Below are positions 24,062-35,933 of a stretch of 64,000 bases of DNA, one piece after another (the first letter of the stretch is position 1; each line of letters opens with the position of its first letter). Source of the DNA: Paramacrobiotus metropolitanus (Eukaryota; Tardigrada; Eutardigrada; Parachela; Macrobiotidae); contig NW_026570430.1 of assembly GCF_019649055.1 (NCBI RefSeq), positions 1-64,000 on the forward strand. The letters are read 5' to 3'. The translations under genes and the position numbers were made by a program. The notes under the pieces were generated by a model. That model searched no databases and was not told the origin of the DNA. It saw only the letters and a list, made by a program, of their open reading frames with translations.

Positions 24062-24436
24062 TTGTCGAACTGACATCCGTGCGTAAATCAATTACCAAAA
24101 ACTACAGCTTTTAAGCGAAAAGGCCTGGAGCGCCTTTCAAACGACACAGGATAATTGCGAAATACAGGATAATTGCGACACAGGATAATTGCAGCTGACA
24201 ATGCATTTGTCATGATGTGTGTAATTCAGTATAACTGCAGTCAGTGCGCTGATATCAGTAGCCGAAAAAAACCATGTGGCCAGTGCCTGTGGCGGTCGTG
24301 GTGTACTACATCAGCTGGAGCTGTTTTGTATGCGCATGGTTGTAGAAGTATCGGAAGTGAGTGTACGCCAAGTCGGAAATGATTTCAATATTTTCTATAT
24401 TTGTAAATTAATTATTTTATTAGTAACTTGAAACCA

Positions 24437-24580
24437 CCGAGTTACGCTACAGTTACGTTGCGTTAACTTATTTTCGAGTTACGTTAGAGTTAAGTTTTCT
24501 TCCTAGCGAGTTACGCTTCAGAGTTACGTTAAAACTCGATAACTCCAAAATAACTCGCGTTAAGTTATGAGTTAAGTTAT
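24437..24580. promoter_or_regulatory. hAT subterminal repeat cluster, right
   Basis: Copies of GAGTTACG, GAGTTAAG and inverted AACTCG words over about 140 bp inside the right terminal repeat, matching the cluster at the left end. Confidence 0.65.
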
Positions 24581-24595
24581 AACTGCCCAGGTCTG

Positions 24596-24603
24596 CAAGG
24601 AAC
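24596..24603. repeat. 8-bp target site duplication, right
   Basis: CAAGGAAC, identical to 20145-20152. Confidence 0.95.
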
Positions 24604-27600
24604 CCTCACAGTGAACGCTCGGCCTAGCCGATCACTTTCGCCATCGTCGAATCGCCACGTCACAGGACACGATAAGCAACCTATCGCTCAGATTACTATA
24701 GAGAACACGCCTGAGCCGAAAACCATATTTCAACGACTGGGCCCTGTTAATCCGTCTGCGTACCGAGACTTGCGAGCAGTCAACTCGAAGCTGCGCGAGG
24801 CACTGCTGGATCATTCGCCGTTTGCGGACTTTGCGGACCTGCTACCACAAAACAGAGTGCCTTTCAAGCGGCCTCAGACCGGCACCAAGATGACTCACGA
24901 TCCCACAACGGGCGAAGCGGTCTTTCTACCTTCGACAAAGAAAGAACAGGTGACCAACTATTTCAAGTGGTCCCGGGCATTTTCAGTATTCGTCGAATAC
25001 TGAACGCTGTGTCACCCGGAATTCGTGATCCCGCTGATGAAGTATTTGGACCTCATCGGGCTGCTATCTGATCCTGACCGCAGATACAAATTCAAACACG
25101 TTATGGAGTATGACATGCAGTTCAGAAACTATGCCGCTAACAATCCGTACGATACGGACATCTGGACTAAGCGACATGAAGAATCGTTCCAGGAGTGCAT
25201 TGCGAACCCGAAAAGAGTGGACTTGCGCACAGCTAGCACTAGCGTCATGCCAAACGCACGGCACAGCACGCTGCAGTGCGGACGCTGCAAGGAGTTCGGT
25301 CACATCCAGCGAGACTGCAAACAGCCCTTTCGTGGGCGCCCCCCTGCAGAGGGGGAAGTCTGCAATAACTACAACAGAGAAAACTGCAACACTCCGTGCC
25401 GTTTCGGCCGTCGCCAAGAATGTCGTGAATGCCGATCCAAAGAACACGGCGAATACGCTTGTCCACGCCGCCCCGTTAAGAACGAACGTCGCTGAGCAGA
25501 AGTCGCCGTTGCGTCCGGATGTTTTCCAGAGACATCTTACAACACATCCGGATCGGCCGTTCGTTGATACGCTGATCTCTGCGCTGACAAACGGTGCGGA
25601 TTTAGGTTACCGAGGACCGGAATTTTCAAGATTTACTAAGAACTCTCGCTCCGCAGCTGAAAATCCTGTTGCAATTGCGTCATCCATTCAGAGAAGCCTA
25701 GAGTGTGGCCATGCTCTTGGACCGTTTGACCGACTGCCGCTGCCTAATTTTGTGTGCAACGCTCTTGGTACAAGGCCAAAGTCCAGCGGCGGTTTTCGCA
25801 CTATCATGGACCTTTCCCAGCCAACCGGTACATCGGTAAATGACTTCATACCACAAGATGACCCTCCTCTGAAATTTTGTTCAGTTGATGACGCGGCAAA
25901 GCTACTTACGAAATGTGGTCCGGGTGCAGTCATGGCTAAATTGGACGTTGAGAACGCCTTCCGGCTGATTCCTGTTCGACGTTCCCAGTGGCACCTGCTC
26001 GGATATATGTTTAAAGGTAAATACTACCACGACATAGTATTGCCTTTCAAATGCCGATCTGCACCGCGTCTGTTCTGCATGTGTTCAGATGCAATACAGT
26101 AAATTTTCATTAACGCTTCGGGACATACTTTTGTTTTGCAGTACATTGACGATTTTCTTATCATCGCGCCGGCTGGTAACAGGTGCGCAGAGTTAGTCCA
26201 GTTGTTCATGGATCTATGCTGCGAATTGGGTGTTCCACTCGCAGCTAGAGGCTAGAGGGCCCGGGAACGCGCATAGTTTTCCTCGACATATTGCTAGACT
26301 CGGAAGCGCAGACGTTGTCGTTACCTGAAGGGAAGCTAGAGTCGCTTACTCAGCTGCTCCGGTCCTGGTCAACAAAAACGTCATGTTCACTGGTAGAGCT
26401 GCAAAGTCTCGTAGGATCACTGCAGTTCGCAACCAAATGAGTTCCTGCCGGACGGCTGTTCCTCCGTCGACTGATTCACAAGTTGACCGGCTTACCTTCC
26501 CACAGACCCCGATTCATTGCGTCGATACAGTTAGACGAAGACTTTCAACTCGATATTTCTTGGTGGCTACAGTTTCTGCCAAAGTGGAATGGCACGTCGT
26601 CGTTCCTTGAACCTGATTGGAGCAAACCGGATACTTTGCACCTCTATACAGACGCCGCGGGCTCCTTGGGTGTTGGTGGATTTTACTGCGGCCGCTCGTT
26701 TTCCGCTCGCTGGCCCGATTGGATAGCAAGATTATCGCCTTGCATTGAGTACCTCGAAATGCTAGGTGTCCTGTTTGCACTGGAACTTTGGCATCAGTCC
26801 TTCCACAGAAAAAAGGTCATGTTCCACTGCGATAATCTGGGTGTCTGTGAGGCATGGGAAAAGCTCGGATCAGTAAACCGCGCCATATTAAACCTGATGC
26901 GTCGAATGATTATGATTGCGGCGGAAGGGAACTTTAACATTACTATAAAGCATATTGCCGGATGTGACAATAGTGTAGCTGATGCACTATCGCGATTTCA
27001 GGTCGACCGGTTCCGCCAACTGACCCCACTGCCAACCAGCATCCCGACAAGCTTCCCGACATGTGGAGCGATCTGGAGAGCAGCTACGTCGCATCGATGA
27101 GTTAGATGCCGTTGCGAGAACGCTCCAGCTTAACCACATAGCCCGATCCACACGCAGCACGTATTCTGCTGGGTGGAATCAGTTTGCCACGTACTGCCGC
27201 ACGCATGGTGAAACCAGCTTGCCGGCATCAAAGGAAACCCTGCTGCGTTTTGTTGCACATCTTAATCAGCGTAAAGTTGCACCGTCCACAGCAAAGGTGT
27301 ATTTAGCTGCCATTGCAAAACTGCATGCCGAAAACAACATGGTTTCGCCGGTTGGTTCCGATGCTGTCACACGCGCAATTGACGGTTATCAGAGGCTATC
27401 CGGGCATCTGCGCGATCACCGTTTGCCGATAACTCTGCCCGTCATGCGCTACATCAAGGACGAATTGTCAAAGTCCAACCTTCCCTCTGCTGATCGGACA
27501 ATGTTCTGGGCCGCGTTTACCACGGCTTTCAGTGGACTTCTGCGGGTCAGCGAATACACCTCCGCGGAGCCCGCTCAGTTTTCTGCAGAACGAACGCTTC

Positions 27601-28216
27601 TTCTAAAAGACGTTACGGTAAATGCGGATTCTGCTGTTCTCCTGCTGAAAACCACGAAGACCGACCAATTCGGATACGGTTACCGGCTGTCACTGCGCAA
27701 GACAGGGCGGTCGGTGTGTCCCGTAAACTCCTTATTCGCGTACATAGCGATAAGGTCGTCCAGGGCAAACAAACACGAACCGCTGTTTATCCTGTCGAGC
27801 GGAGCCTACCTTACGCGATCCGATGTCGATTACACCCTGAAACAACTTTTGCGTGCGCTGCCGGACAACAGCAAATACAGTACGCACAGCTCCCGAATAG
27901 GAGGCACGACCGCTGCTGCCCTGGCTGGACGCGATGATAGCTACATCCAGCGCACTGGACGATGGAAAACTGACTGCTTTACCAAGTACATCCGTGCTAC
28001 TGTACCAGGGATGGGATTAATCCGTACGATTGATTGTTTGGGGTTTTGTTTGGGGCCTTCGGTTGCGCAGGGATCTGGTCACTCTCTTCCGCCGACCTTC
28101 GGTCGGCCGGCTTCTCGCTGACCCACGGTCGCACACAGCCGATCACCGAGAGTATCAGCTTCCCAGCACCCGGGGTTCCATCGCCCACATTGGACGCCGG
28201 AAGCGGTAACATTAAC

Positions 28217-28550
28217 TGATCATTTCAACCAAATTTTCCATCCCAGTTCGCCAAAAATTAAATTCCTTGAGACTTGAATCTTGAACACATGGGTATGTAC
28301 TCTGTATTATATGAAAAATACGCTCTTTAAGGCTTACAGCGCGCTGAGGCCAGTTTCACTAATTTGTGTATTCGATAACGAATAGCCAAACAAAACAAAT
28401 ACGCAAGCACTTTTCTTCACAAATAAAATTTAAACGTTAAAAAAACAACCAGAATCAGTTTCTTATGCTTAGTTAAGCAAAGTAATCAACATTACCTGGC
28501 TGGTCTGGCAGCCCGGAAGGCCTAAGTTAGCGGAAATCATCCGGCGTGAA
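28217..28550. other. no recognisable feature
   Basis: Short spacer between the DIRS-like fossil and the stop codon of F-box copy 2; likely the 3' flank of that copy. No gene or RNA seen. Confidence 0.35.
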
Positions 28551-30320
28551 TTATGGTTGGTAAGCCACACCGCCAAAGTGGCGGTAGTGTTCAATAGCGA
28601 TAAGGTCGCAGACTCCATTCAAAACCGTCAGCGCCAAAGAATTAAAGCTATTAACATCCAACGACTGCAGGTCAGCGTAGTTGCTATACGAAGCAAGAGG
28701 CGTGGGTTCCGTATAGAGGTGTTGGAACCTGCAACGGCATACCAGGGCGACTGTACATTTACACTTGGCTTACAATCGGACATTGTTATGTAATACCAAA
28801 CGAACGAAACCGTGCCTAGGAAAGCAATGCTGCATTTTGACTAATACTGGGAAGTTGGATGGCTCTTACAGATTGATCACACATCGAAACAGCAGCAGGT
28901 GACTGTAGCTCTGCCCTCCTCCGTTGTAGCAGCAGTTTAAGCTGCCGTCGATCGCTGCTCCCACCCTCCGCCGTGTCTCATCACTGACCGTAGAACATCC
29001 TTCGCTCAGATCCGTAATTAAACTGCGAAAGTTGACCTTCGGGTCCGCATAGCAGTCCAGATCGGCGCGGGCAATGGTCACGGGCAGGAGAGGGCCAGGA
29101 CTAACAAACCGACTACCCTCTCCACCACCAATCACGTCATAATCAGCTACGTTGCGAATCCTGTAGTTGTCCAGGCGCAGCCACCGACAGGGCTGACTGC
29201 TCCACAGCAGCGATATATTGCACTTATACACTCTGAGGCAGCATTCCCAATGCAGACGTCGAGGAATTTCCGCCCAGTTGCCGCTCTGCCAGTACTCGGG
29301 AAGTTCTTCTTCGTTCCGATGCCATAACCACGGATACAAAGCGTTCTCCGTTTCCACTTCGCAGTCTTTCAAGCATAACAGCAACAAGAATGCACGCTTG
29401 TTTTCATGATGTCGTTTAGTTGACGAATTTGATAATGGTTGGGAATGAAGTGACGGAGTGTGAGGATCTTGTTGCGACTGGTGAGAGTCGCTTGTAGCAT
29501 AGTCGGCAGTTTCGCTTCCGCAGCCTGGATCAGACGGAAATCGTAAGGGATGGAACCGCCTTTTTGAAGTCGACAGTTGATCTCCACGTGACAATGAGGC
29601 ACGCTTTGTGATATGATAGTGTCCCATGATGAACGCACTCTATAAACCAGGACATAATCAATACAACCTTTACCGTGCCTACAAAACTCCGGTTGCAAGA
29701 GGCCCCCAAAATTACAAGCTCCGAAGTTTAAACGTACAGATAGACCTTGTATAAATAGTGTTTAATGAGTACGGATATCGAAATTACATGCGGTACATAA
29801 GTCACAGGATCGGCCCATCGGGAGAGGTCAACCGCCCGGCGTAGTATGTAAACGAGCACATAAACACATATCTGGCCATCGTTTTCAAACCGTTCCCATT
29901 TTCCCAAACCCGCTTTTTACTGCTAGTGATCCCCTTAATGCATGAATGCGATAAAGCCTGGTGTCGTATCAAAAGCCTAATTTTCAGGTTGATACAGTAT
30001 ATGAAATTTTGCTATTGTTAGCATGCGAGGTCCCTCCCCAAAAAATTTCGAAATCACAAATCGGCATTTTCTTCAAGCATTTTGTCAAGCTATAGTGCCC
30101 TAGTAATGCGGTACTGCCAACCAAAATAGCAGAATACTTAATTCCTAATGATATCTGTACATTCAAAATGTAAAATAAGCATTGCTTAAAATTTAAAGAT
30201 ACCAGTAACAGTGTTGCACTACTATTCTAACCTTCGGAATCTTCCTTGGTGGTGAATGTCTAGATGAGAAAAAATGCCGGCAAGCAGGTGATGTGGTAGA
30301 TTGGTCAACTGTTCCTCCAT
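28551..30320 (-). pseudogene. F-box family gene, copy 2 (three exons, damaged)
   Basis: Exon 1 (30320-30232) reads MEEQLTNLPHHLLAGIFSHL then DIHHQGRFRR, an F-box front, and ends at a weaker GTTAGA donor. Exon 2 (29639-28870) starts after TTTATAG with VRSSWDT and ends at GTAAGA. Exon 3 (about 28750-28551) ends in VAYQP. Exon 2 lacks one base near 29400 (between QIRQL and KRAFLLLLCLKDC), shifting the frame, and the exon-3 junction also seems out of phase. Introns are short (592 and 119 bp). The exon-2 domain keeps YPWLWHRNEE, NISLLWSSQPC and ADLDCYADPK. The copy is probably a pseudogene, possibly still transcribed. Confidence 0.75.
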
Positions 30321-30789
30321 TCTACATGCAATCAGTTTTTAATGTCACGTTTCCTTAACTGTAGGAAAGATGATACCGGGGATGGTGGCAATAAATAGTA
30401 ACACAGCGCAACTTGTTGGTACTGCAGTGGAAAGCTTTTTGTTCGACTACCACCTGAAAACACTGAGGACTTAAATTACCATGCGTAGTGTCTGGTGCGA
30501 GGCTCTTTGTGTTGGCGTTTTTTGCAGCTGGCGGTTCAGTACGTATGCATTCAACTGGACAGTGTTCAGGAGGCCAAAAGGTCAGTATTACGGATTGTGG
30601 TTGCTATGCACAACACAAAGCTATTTTGCTTATACAGGTATCCGGATCAAAGTATTGTAGTGTTACACTTTCTCTGTGTTGCATTAATCTGTTCGAACGT
30701 TTGGGCGTCTGTCCGTTTTTACATTTAGCTGCCGCTAGTCCTGCTTCGAAATCAGCCGTTGTTATAATTATTTACACTAAGTTCCGGGA

Positions 30790-31480
30790 ACTGCCCTATT
30801 TTGAACCGCGTATTCTCGTTTAAACGAAAATATTGGCATACTAACTTGTTAGTTGTTACTTTTCCATAATTACAATAATCTGCAGAAAAAAAATTTTGAG
30901 ATCAGCTATGTGGAATACTAAATGGTGCTTGCACGCACCGCATCTCTAGTTGTGGTGCTGCTTCTGGATGTTATTCTCAATAAGAAAATGTAACACCCAG
31001 AGTTTGTAACCTTTATTTATGGGAATCCCTAAGCCGGAATGAAACGCTTAAGTTTAGTGATGCCCCGAAGCCGCACTGCAACGATGCGGTTAACCAAAAA
31101 CATCTTTGTACTGTAGATAGGCACCCTTTCAGCCGGGCCAGTCCGATGTTCTTGAACTGATTCGAAGGATACCAGTGGAAAGGACAAACCATGCATCAAG
31201 TTTCCCGGAAATAGGACTTTAACTGCACTGCAGCAAATTGTCTGACGAGGGTATTCTCAAGATGATTTGGAAATGCACTTGTCGTTGTTTCTCACCCCGG
31301 TTGATGCACGCTTCCTCTCATTTTCATGATCGCCATTCCTGATTCCTCCTGACTCGGCATCCAGTCGGCAACATACTTCAAAAGAGCGGCGTATAGGACC
31401 TTTAGCCGTGCCTCGTTCGCGTCCTCCTAGCGCTGCTGCTGTTATGCTCCTGGATGTGCTAAGCTTGTCGGTGTTGTCGG
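30790..31480 (-). repeat. duplicated upstream flank of F-box copy 2, with repeat B
   Basis: Near 30780-30835 the sequence matches the conserved upstream block of the other copies (GTTCCGGGAACTGCCC). Around 31150 the GAACTGATTCGAAGG word and from about 31290 repeat B (CTGACTCGGCATCCAGTCGG … GCTCCTGGATGTGCTAAGC) match 44220-44520 and 56940-57170. No consistent reading frame is conserved between repeat-B copies, so it is treated as non-coding. Confidence 0.5.
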
Positions 31481-33000
31481 TAATCTCCAAGTGACATATT
31501 GTACATTCCGCGTATTTTGCGATATGGCAGTATTAAATTCTTGAGGAAATTCCGTACACTACAGCAGCCGACAGAGTTGGGCGTTTGCGGGGCAGAACAG
31601 GTCGACGGCGCGGCGGTATATGCGAGATTGAAGGTACAGGTGATGACCTCACCGGTTCGAGTCTCCGCTATCCCCACTTCCGCCCGAATGCCCACGTTTA
31701 TTGCGTTGAGTAACAGAGCAGTGCGAAAGCAATAACAACAAACTCCACCATGTAGGGTGGGCGGGTGGTAAAGGAAAACAGCAGAGGATTATATCAGCGG
31801 ACTGAAAACGTGTCAGGTTGTCAGCACGACCGAACAGAACGCGAGCAGCAAAAATCGGACCGTGTGCACGGCCGGCGGCAACATGAAACGTTCTCATGGC
31901 GCAACAAAAAAAGTGGGCCGAGCCGACGTTTAACAAAGCAGTACAGGGAATTTGCCACGAATTTAAGTGCACTTTGCTTGCTAACTGTTCTTTTCATGAT
32001 GGACGTATCTGTAAACGAATAAATCTACGAATCTTTGCTGAGTTTTTAAAACTGTTTTTAAAACTGTTGTAAAACGCTGACGAACAGTTTTACGCGGTCT
32101 GTTGAATGGACAATGAATGGTGTCTACAAAACTTCGGTTGCGCAAATGGACGCACGGGAGGAAGCAAAGGTAAACTGGGTGCTGGGCGTGGTTCCTAAAC
32201 TTGACAACTGGGAATAGGGTACGCTCTGCGCGCTAGCCGCAGTCGCGTTAAAAAGTTAAACATGTAAGCGGATAACGTTAACGGAGTGATTGTACGCACG
32301 AAGACCAGAATTCTGGGATAGGTTATCACCTCAAACGCGGTAATTTGGCGTCGAAGGGCAGCCATTTGCATTAACGCTTCACATCGTCGTCGATCAGCAA
32401 ATTATTGTATGTTTGGAACGAAAACTCCCACGTATCCACACATCAAGGTTAAATTAACACGGCAACACATTTGTTTTTGATTTGATACATTATAAACGTG
32501 ACCTTTCAGTTAAATCAGAGCTTCAGTTCAGCGTTCAGTTTCATACTTGGCGCGCAGTCATTCTTGTCTCATGAATTGTTGAGTTGGATGACTTAATCGT
32601 GCAGTGCGGTTACAAATGGCTGCGACTGCAAAACCTACGAACAGTTCTCAAAACACAAGCTGAATCCCAAGTACCAAGCTGAATTTCGAGACTTAAATGC
32701 CGAAAAGAGGAACAAGGCGATCTCCCGCTTTGTTGTATTTATTGATATTTTTTGGTGATACAGAACATGTATAAACGCGTATTAACTATCTATCTGTGTT
32801 ACAGATAAATAGTTACTACGTGTTTTTACAATTTGTGCCACTATAATCCGATGCGTATCGCTTATCGAACAGAGTAGTGGACCTCTCCCATGGTTGTGCT
32901 GTAATTACGCAAGTGATTTTAAAATTTCGTATGAGAAATACTCGTACACTCCAGGCGTCAAGGAAAACTCTTGATCCAGCAGCAGTTTTCTACAGAACTA
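31481..33000. other. intergenic, no supported gene
   Basis: Frames at 31459-31695 and 31649-31972 (minus) lack family features or splice support. The phrase TCTGGGATAGGTTA near 32313 recurs near 59583 upstream of copy 7, suggesting another piece of shared flank. Confidence 0.4.
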
Positions 33001-33009
33001 AAAGCAAAT

Positions 33010-33420
33010 ATGGAAGTAGAAAGGTAGACAAGTATGGAACTTACATTGTTAAATATGGAAGACATCAAGACAACTAACAACGAATAAGTAAGTTTAATTG
33101 GCAATGCAGACAGCCAACCAGATGCAGCAAGTGGCAACACATTACCGTCGCGTTATACACATTTGTACATAAAAAACAGACCAATGAAATCCAAAACATG
33201 GTTGAAAACATGTCAGGTTATCGAACGCAGCAGGACAGATTCACGAGTACCAGCGAAGCGAATCAACAAATCCAAAAGAGATAAAACTCCACGACATTCA
33301 CAGATAAGTAAAAGTATCCTTGAAAAATGTCTCCGTGGTGCAGTGCCTTTAGACTGCTCCAATTTTGGCCAACATTTGCATACCGATCCATAATAACATT
33401 AAACTGTTTGAGACTTTAAG
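33010..33420 (-). repeat. duplicated 3' flank of F-box copy 3
   Basis: A block with CATTTGTACATA, AAAAAACAGACCAATGAA, CAAATCCAAAAGAGATAAAAC and TTGGCCAACATTTGCATACCG lies beyond the stop of copy 3. It recurs in the same place beyond copy 4 (45190-45490), copy 5 (50230-50480) and copy 7 (57750-57985). It could be 3' untranslated sequence. Confidence 0.65.
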
Positions 33421-34837
33421 TCTAGAGCCCATGGATCTCTATTTATTGAAAAAAAAAACATTTCTGAAACTTGTGGGGTGACAAAATGCATAACTACATG
33501 GCGAAGGGCTTCGGTAGCCGTCCTGGTGGCGATTCAAGCTTGGACCTCGGCCGGTGCGTATTATGGTTGGTAAGCCACACCGGCAGACTCACGGTAGAAT
33601 TCGACAGCGATAACACTGCACACTCCATCCAAAACCGCCAGGGTTAAACGATTTAGTCTGCTCACGTCCAACGTTTGCAAATCATTGTACTGGCTTAGTT
33701 CTAACACACGCCGTAACGTAAGACGTGTGGGTTCCGTAGTAGAGAGGTTTTGGAACCTAAAACACGTCAAGTTTTCGTGATAATTATAGTTATAGTTTAC
33801 ATAAAATCAAGCACTGCTAAAATGCTTTACGCATAATAACTGGATAAGTACTGTATATTATTAATAATTACTGGAAGTCTCCACACCGAACCGCCGTCGA
33901 AGCGCCGCTGTTGCACTTCTACAATGCAAAGTTCGGAGTGGGTAAAGGAAGTCAGAGACTAGTGAAAAGCTACAGTAGAAAACTATTGTTGTAACGGCAT
34001 GCCAAATCTGTTGCGGAAAACCGGATTTTCCGTCGGTTCTGTGTCTTCATTGGCACTAGAGGAATCATTGCAATTACGAAATACTGAGTCTGACATGCGT
34101 ACAAGGTTTGCACGAACACAAAGAATTTCAGTTTTCCAATACTTAATTCCTGGCTGATCGAAACGAAATATAAAAACTTCTGTATGATTTGAAATAATAC
34201 GAGTGCGTTGTCTTGTGTCAGGCGACCACAATCACCCGATTCGATACATATTTGATAAACGTACCGCACAGGATGAGCAGTACTTACAGAGTAACCCTTG
34301 CTCTGCGACGGTTCAGGGATTGTGAGTATATTTATACAGACCCTGCTGTAATGCGCCCCTGGATTCCGATGTTTAAATCGTTTAGCGGCAAAGCAGGCAC
34401 GCCAAACGGGATTTAAAGGATTTATGGTTGACAGCAACAAGGAAGAGTGGTTGACAGCAACACATGAATCACACATCGAAACATCCGGAGATAATTAAAG
34501 CGAAACTCGGCCCCTCCTTCGCGGTGGCAGTAGTCTAAACACCCTTTGACCGTCGCTGCTACCCTCTTCCGGGTGTCATCACTGACCGCAGAGCATCCAT
34601 TGCTCACAGCAATGATTAAACTGTGAAAAATGACCTCTTGGTCCGCATGGCAGTCCAAATCGGCACGGGCGACGGTAACGGGCACAGAAGGTCTAAAATG
34701 CGGAGCCTCCCAAATGACTCCTCCTATCGCATCGTAATCAGCCACGTTGCGGATTGTGTAGTTGTCCAGCCGCAGCCGTCGGCAGCGCTGACTGCTCCAC
34801 AGCAGCGATAAATTACACTTATAGTCATGGCAGCAAC

Positions 34838-34843
34838 CGCGCC
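34838..34843. repeat. 6-bp target site duplication, left
   Basis: CGCGCC, repeated at 38410-38415. The undisrupted sister exon has a single GCCCTGCCC-like site here. Confidence 0.8.
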
Positions 34844-35690
34844 TGTAGCCGGCAGATATATTGGCCTGTTTCCTGTTGGCGAGCCCGGCAGGAAAGTGGT
34901 TTTTCTCCCATAAATCTGCCGAACTGCTCCCACAATTCTGCCGACCCGACCTATGCATTGTCTATGGGATCTCCAATATATCAGCCGAACCGGCGCAACA
35001 GTGAAATTTGATACTTTTGCTGAGTGCGAGCTGGCAGATGCACGCCCGGGCTGCGTCGTATACATATACAGCCGCCTAAGCATATTGTACCGCCACTAAA
35101 CAAGCAGAGAAGCCCGCGCTTTCTCTCGCGCCGTGTCTAATCCTTGCAGGAGAGGACATCATCGCAAAACAAAATTAATTGATGAGTATATTTATATTTT
35201 TCCAAATAACTATTCTTCTAACGCATACAAACTGTGAATGCTGTACAATGTACATTTCCCTTAGACAACTTTACAGAACCTAAAAACTATCAAGCATTTA
35301 GTTCCGCAACAGTCACTGTACAAACCAGTTTGGTATGCCTTTATATGCACTGATGAAACTGTAAACGAAATGACAAAGGTTATTGAAACGCCATAAGTAC
35401 TTTAAGTTTTTCAACACATAGGCAACATGAACATATTTTCAGTTTAATTGGCGATGTCATGGAAAATTTGGGCACCGAAAATTAAAAAATATTTTTCATA
35501 CAACGACCAATATATCTGCCGAACTGCACCACATTTCTGCCGACCCAACGCTATGCATTGTCTATAGGAACTCCAATATATCAGCCGAACCGGCGCAACC
35601 GTGAAATTTGATACTTTTATTAAGCGCGAGTCGGCAACAGCACGGCCGGCTGCAACGATATAGCCACCTAGGCATATTGCCCGGTGCTAA
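34844..35690. repeat. long terminal inverted repeat, left arm with inner and outer modules
   Basis: It mirrors about 37565-38409. Inside this arm a module of about 200 bp (CTGCCGAACTGC … CGACC … GCATTGTCTAT … AACCGGCGCAAC … GTGAAATTTGATACTTTT) occurs twice in the same direction, at about 34910-35090 and 35512-35690. The ends therefore look doubled: an outer and an inner copy. Confidence 0.75.
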
Positions 35691-35933
35691 TCAGAAATTA
35701 TAGTGTTAAGTGTAGATTCATTTTAAATGTAATTTTAATCAGTTACTTGTTGTAATCTGAAATTTTATATCTTGCAAAATCTCACAAACTATGCATATTA
35801 TCGACCATTGTCTGAGAACACAAAAAAACTACGGAAAATTTTATCGAAAACGGCTATATAATGCTGAAATGAAGAATTAAAACTTCATCATTATTTTCGA
35901 AAAGTAAAGTCTGCTAAATAAGTCTGTACGTTC

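Larger units (their letters stand above)
20153..24595 (-). mobile_element. hAT DNA transposon, 4443 bp, inserted in the DIRS-like fossil
   Basis: The ends are perfect 17-bp inverted repeats, CAGACCTGGGCAGTTAT at 20153-20169 and its mirror at 24579-24595. They are flanked by a perfect 8-bp direct duplication CAAGGAAC (20145-20152 and 24596-24603), the hallmark of hAT integration. Both inner flanks carry clusters of GAGTTACG words. The minus strand encodes a multi-exon hAT transposase. The insertion splits the gag-like region of the DIRS-like element. Perfect ends and target duplication point to a fairly recent insertion. Confidence 0.95.
19594..28216 (+). mobile_element. DIRS/Ngaro-like tyrosine-recombinase retroelement (fossil)
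   Basis: Parts in order: a gag-like region from about 19900 (basic, RG-rich start) that resumes after a hAT insertion and ends with a CCHC zinc knuckle (CGRCKEFGHIQRDC, near 25280); a reverse transcriptase of DIRS type (MAKLDVENAFRLIP near 25930); RNase H (LYTDAAGSLGVGG near 26645); and a phage-type tyrosine recombinase at 27063-28121 with the Arg, HSSRIGGTTAAA and GRWKTDCFTKYI motifs. RNase H followed directly by recombinase, with no methyltransferase seen, favours Ngaro over DIRS1. Ends are approximate: a 10-bp inverted match (GTTAATGTTA at 19594 and its mirror at 28207) may mark them. The copy is broken by the hAT insertion and a few further changes. It is a fossil older than the hAT. Confidence 0.75.

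Noticed and set aside
31257-31972. Minus-strand frames near repeat B as a gene
   Set aside because: The reading frame is not kept among repeat-B copies at 17.2, 44.4 and 57.1 kb.
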